The notes under the pieces are model-generated. The model was not told the origin of the DNA. It was given only the letters and a program-made list of their open reading frames with translations, and did no database searches. Shown in pieces: positions 61,701-64,000 of a stretch of 64,000 nt of DNA (the stretch's first letter is position 1; each line of letters starts with the position of its first letter). Source of the DNA: Membranipora membranacea (Eukaryota; Bryozoa; Gymnolaemata; Cheilostomatida; Membraniporidae); the NCBI GenBank assembly GCA_914767715.1, contig OU612066.1, positions 3,293,001-3,357,000 on the forward strand, read 5' to 3'. The position numbers were made by a program, and so were the translations under genes.

Positions 61701-64000
61701 TTGAGTTTACTTCTATATGGGTTCGATAAAATGATTGTGTATTTCCAGGGTTTGTTCAATGCTCACAAGGATTTCTCTGATGTTGGCTGGCTTCAGGTGA
61801 AAGGTAAGGCAGAGGATAATATTTTATGTTTCTGTAGATGGCTTGAGTTTGTGTGATGCGAGGTTTGGTACTCAAAACTCATAGGAGATAACAAATAAAG
61901 CATGTGCTCAGTGTTACTGTTGATGTAAGTGAGTAGATTGATGATTGATGTTTTCGTCTGTCGTCTTTTACTACCTGCCCCTCCCCCACTCAGCTCCCGT
62001 TACTTCTCATCTCTGGCTCTGACACCGATAGAGCTTCTTAATGATGATGACTCCCAGAGCCCAATCTCATGGATGCATGCTCCTCTGTTCTCTCTTTTAG
62101 TGATAAAGGCCAACGACTTGTCCTCTAAGGACTGGAATGGACAGAGTGATCCATTCTGTACTGTAGAATTAGTGAACACCATGCTGCAGACTCACACATC
62201 ATACAGCACACTCACTCCAGAGTGGAATAGGGTCTTCACTATGTAAGCTTGTCTAGTCTGACTTATTGGTGTTTATTCACTTGTCTGAGTGAGCATTGGT
62301 TGAAATACTTAATATAGAAGAAGTTCGGAGTGAATCTTGGCTTTTAGAGTGTTATAAGTTGGGAAGTTGGTAGTGTTACCAGTGAGAATCCTTTATAGCT
62401 GCGTGAGATCCCATACCTATCTTGACTCTATGAGACAAATATCTGCCCATTCATATTGTGAACAATAATTCCGTCTTGTGTTGTCTTCCACCATATGTAA
62501 CTTGATTTGCTTCTAGTATCTGACTGTGTGAGTATAAGGGCAATAGCTGGTTGGGTATTCTGTCCAACATTCTTACTGTGTTGTTATCTTTTTATAGGCC
62601 GGTAAAAGACATTCACTCAGTATTAGAGATCACAGTCTACGATGAAGATAAGGACATGAAGAAAGAATTCATTGGAAAAATAGCCATTCCTCTTATTATG
62701 GTAAGCCTTCGAGGATCACACGATCTAAGATGCATTGCAATGGAATCAGAGTTTTATAGATCAGAATTGTATAGATATGTGTCAAAGTTTCATCATTTTT
62801 GAAAAAGGTCTAGTCTGAAACTCAAAGTCTGTAAGCCATGGGCCATCACACTTTTCTGTACTATTGGCTTTAGTTTAATGTAATTTTTATCTAACAAATA
62901 TTTTCATCCAACTTGATTCCGTAAGCCAATTATGACTTGTTTTGTAGGTGGAGAATGGTGTATCTAAGTGGTACGGTCTCAAAGATAGGAAACTATTCAG
63001 CAGTGTCAAAGGAGCAATACTTATTGAGCTTGATATGGTGTTCAACCATGTGAGTAATAAGTATACTTTCAAACCAGTGAAATTTGATCCCAACTCTTCA
63101 TTCATGTCTTATTTGTTGTGTAACTGGAGTTGGCTTGCTGCAACCAACAAAAAATAAAATTTTTCTATAAGGGAGTTACCTCCCAACGAGAAATGTTTTT
63201 TAGCCTGTTTATAACATCTTCAGTGGTCTTGCTCATCAGCTAGTGTTATTTGGGATTAACTTACTATTTAGCTTCAATACGCATTGCAGAACTCATACGC
63301 ATATATATCTAGCCCTTATCTTCCTGTAGGTAAAGGCAGCAATCAGAACATTTAATCCCAGAGAAGAAGCCGTCCTTCGTGAGGAGCCAAAGTTTAAAAT
63401 ATCTGTAAGTAGTCAAGAATGAGTTTATGACTGATTCTCGATTGCTGCCATTTCAAATATGGGATCATTCACTATGTATCTAACATATTGTTTCCAGATA
63501 TATCCTTAATACGTTGGCAGGCATAAAAGGAATAACTCAACCTTTCCTAAACTGCACACTTTATACTATCTGTTTTCCATGTTTCAGGCGTTCAAGCAGA
63601 ACGTGAACAGAGTGCGGGCAATAATCTCAAGTCTAGTCGATGCAAAGAACTTTTGGCAGAGTCTGGTAGATTGGGACTATCCTTCTAAGTCAATCATGGC
63701 ATTCATCGTAAGCAAATAGGATAACCAATATTCCTACCTAAATCAATTGCAATACTTCTGATACCACTTTGGTAACACCTCCCAAACTTGAGTGCCAGAT
63801 GTCTGAGGCTACATAATCTTGAGGAGAGATCAGTTACAGCCTGTAAACTTGTGTCCTCCCCCGAGTGATGTTGCATGGAACCATCTAACTATTGAGGTCA
63901 AGTTTATTCTTAAAAGCTCCCTTTACTGCTCTATTGATTGTAGGCGTTTATGGTGATGGTATGGAACTTTGAGCTCTACATGTTACCTCTTACACTCATA
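49724..64000 (+). CDS. MCTP: Multiple C2 and transmembrane domain protein (MCTP), 3' end outside window
   Basis: ER/vesicle membrane protein with Ca2+-binding C2 domains (family knowledge). Exons: 49724-49816, 51182-51262, 51638-51754, 52612-52788, 54106-54207, 54347-54589, 56880-56997, 57209-57431, 57967-58102, 58567-58593, 59878-59916, 60443-60610, 60866-60996, 61410-61578, 61749-61803, 62101-62242, 62598-62700, 62948-63049, 63330-63404, 63588-63707, 63945-64000+. All phases fit. About 290 polar N-terminal residues, then C2A (~293-418; [24 protein letters not shown]), C2B (~468-595; [14 protein letters not shown]), C2C (~623-742; [26 protein letters not shown]) and the start of the C-terminal membrane domain ([13 protein letters not shown]). 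The acidic Ca2+-loop residues are mostly kept in all three C2s. The N-terminal exons are less certain, especially the acceptor of 54106-54207 and whether 49724 is the start. Two tiny exons (27 and 39 nt) separate C2A from C2B. Confidence 0.92.
53332..53788. mobile_element. hAT-type MITE with 8-bp target duplication
   Basis: A 457-bp element in an MCTP intron. Ends CAGGGCTCTCAACC and GGTTGAGAGCCCTG are inverted repeats, and ATAAGACC flanks both sides (53324-53331 and 53789-53796). No transposase frame; contains a (CAA)n-rich stretch near 53560. Confidence 0.92.
55157..55841 (+). mobile_element. PIF/Harbinger-type deletion derivative
   Basis: A 685-bp element in an MCTP intron with terminal inverted repeats of about 48 bp (AGCTGCGTTTACATGTG at the left, mirrored at the right with few mismatches). 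TTA flanks both ends (55154-55156 and 55842-55844), the TWA-type 3-bp duplication of PIF/Harbinger. It contains a perfect palindrome with 15-bp arms (CGTTCACTTGTGACA, 55685-55715) and what looks like the transposase first exon, but no catalytic domain, so it is non-autonomous. Confidence 0.85.
55500..55606 (+). pseudogene. Remnant first exon of a Harbinger-like transposase
   Basis: The ATG at 55500 begins [19 protein letters not shown], a Ser/Asp/Glu-rich then hydrophobic start ending in an Arg/Lys-rich patch, followed by a donor AAAGG|GTGAGAG. As I recall, Harbinger transposases of invertebrates often start this way. All later exons (DDE catalytic domain, Myb-like partner) are absent from the element. 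Confidence 0.5.

Overview
The window is nuclear DNA from an intron-rich invertebrate animal. Long genes are split into many short exons with GT..AG borders, and several are recognisable metazoan families: the nuclear m6A reader YTHDC1, a Patched-related RND transporter, and the C2-domain membrane protein MCTP. The sequence is AT-rich and the genes lie fairly close together, which would suit a sponge or another early-branching animal, but the species cannot be fixed from this sequence. There are no prokaryotic operons, rRNA genes, canonical tRNA genes or CRISPR arrays.

Layout. 1-8772: most of a young LTR retrotransposon (the window starts inside its 5' LTR) with an intact gag of 1168 codons and no protease, RT, RNase H or integrase. 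Its 2.7 kb LTRs carry three tandem arrays. 8773-9770: a tandem array of ~271-bp units on the minus strand. Each unit contains a small in-frame exon of an acidic protein, and the retroelement has landed in or beside this array. 9771-15698: mostly unassigned, with a decayed LINE at 12.6-13.5 kb. 15699-16226: the last two exons of a plus-strand coiled-coil gene. 16482-18548: a MITE, a 19-bp minisatellite and otherwise nothing recognised.

18549-26434 (-): YTHDC1, 17 coding exons, 822 aa, with every splice phase consistent. 26667-27560: a fold-back element with an internal duplication. 28848-30230 (+): a two-exon coiled-coil gene resembling C20orf96/DUF4618. 30953-47310 (-): a 21-exon Patched-related gene, 1077 aa. 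Its largest intron (37439-41274) contains two complete cysteine-rich genes on the opposite strand, which are clear paralogues. 49724-64000 (+): an MCTP gene, 21 exons seen, cut off by the window end just as the C-terminal membrane segment begins.

Non-autonomous DNA transposons are common in introns and intergenic DNA: two hAT-type elements with perfect 8-bp target duplications (one carrying a tRNA-like Pol III promoter), a PIF/Harbinger deletion derivative that still has the transposase first exon, and smaller inverted-repeat elements. The host genes are unrelated housekeeping or signalling genes (RNA-methylation reading, lipid/sterol-type transport, Ca2+/membrane biology) and show no sign of acting as a pathway. 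The most unusual host features are the nested Cys-rich gene pair and the tandem-exon array. Exon coordinates come from reading splice sites and reading-frame phase by eye.
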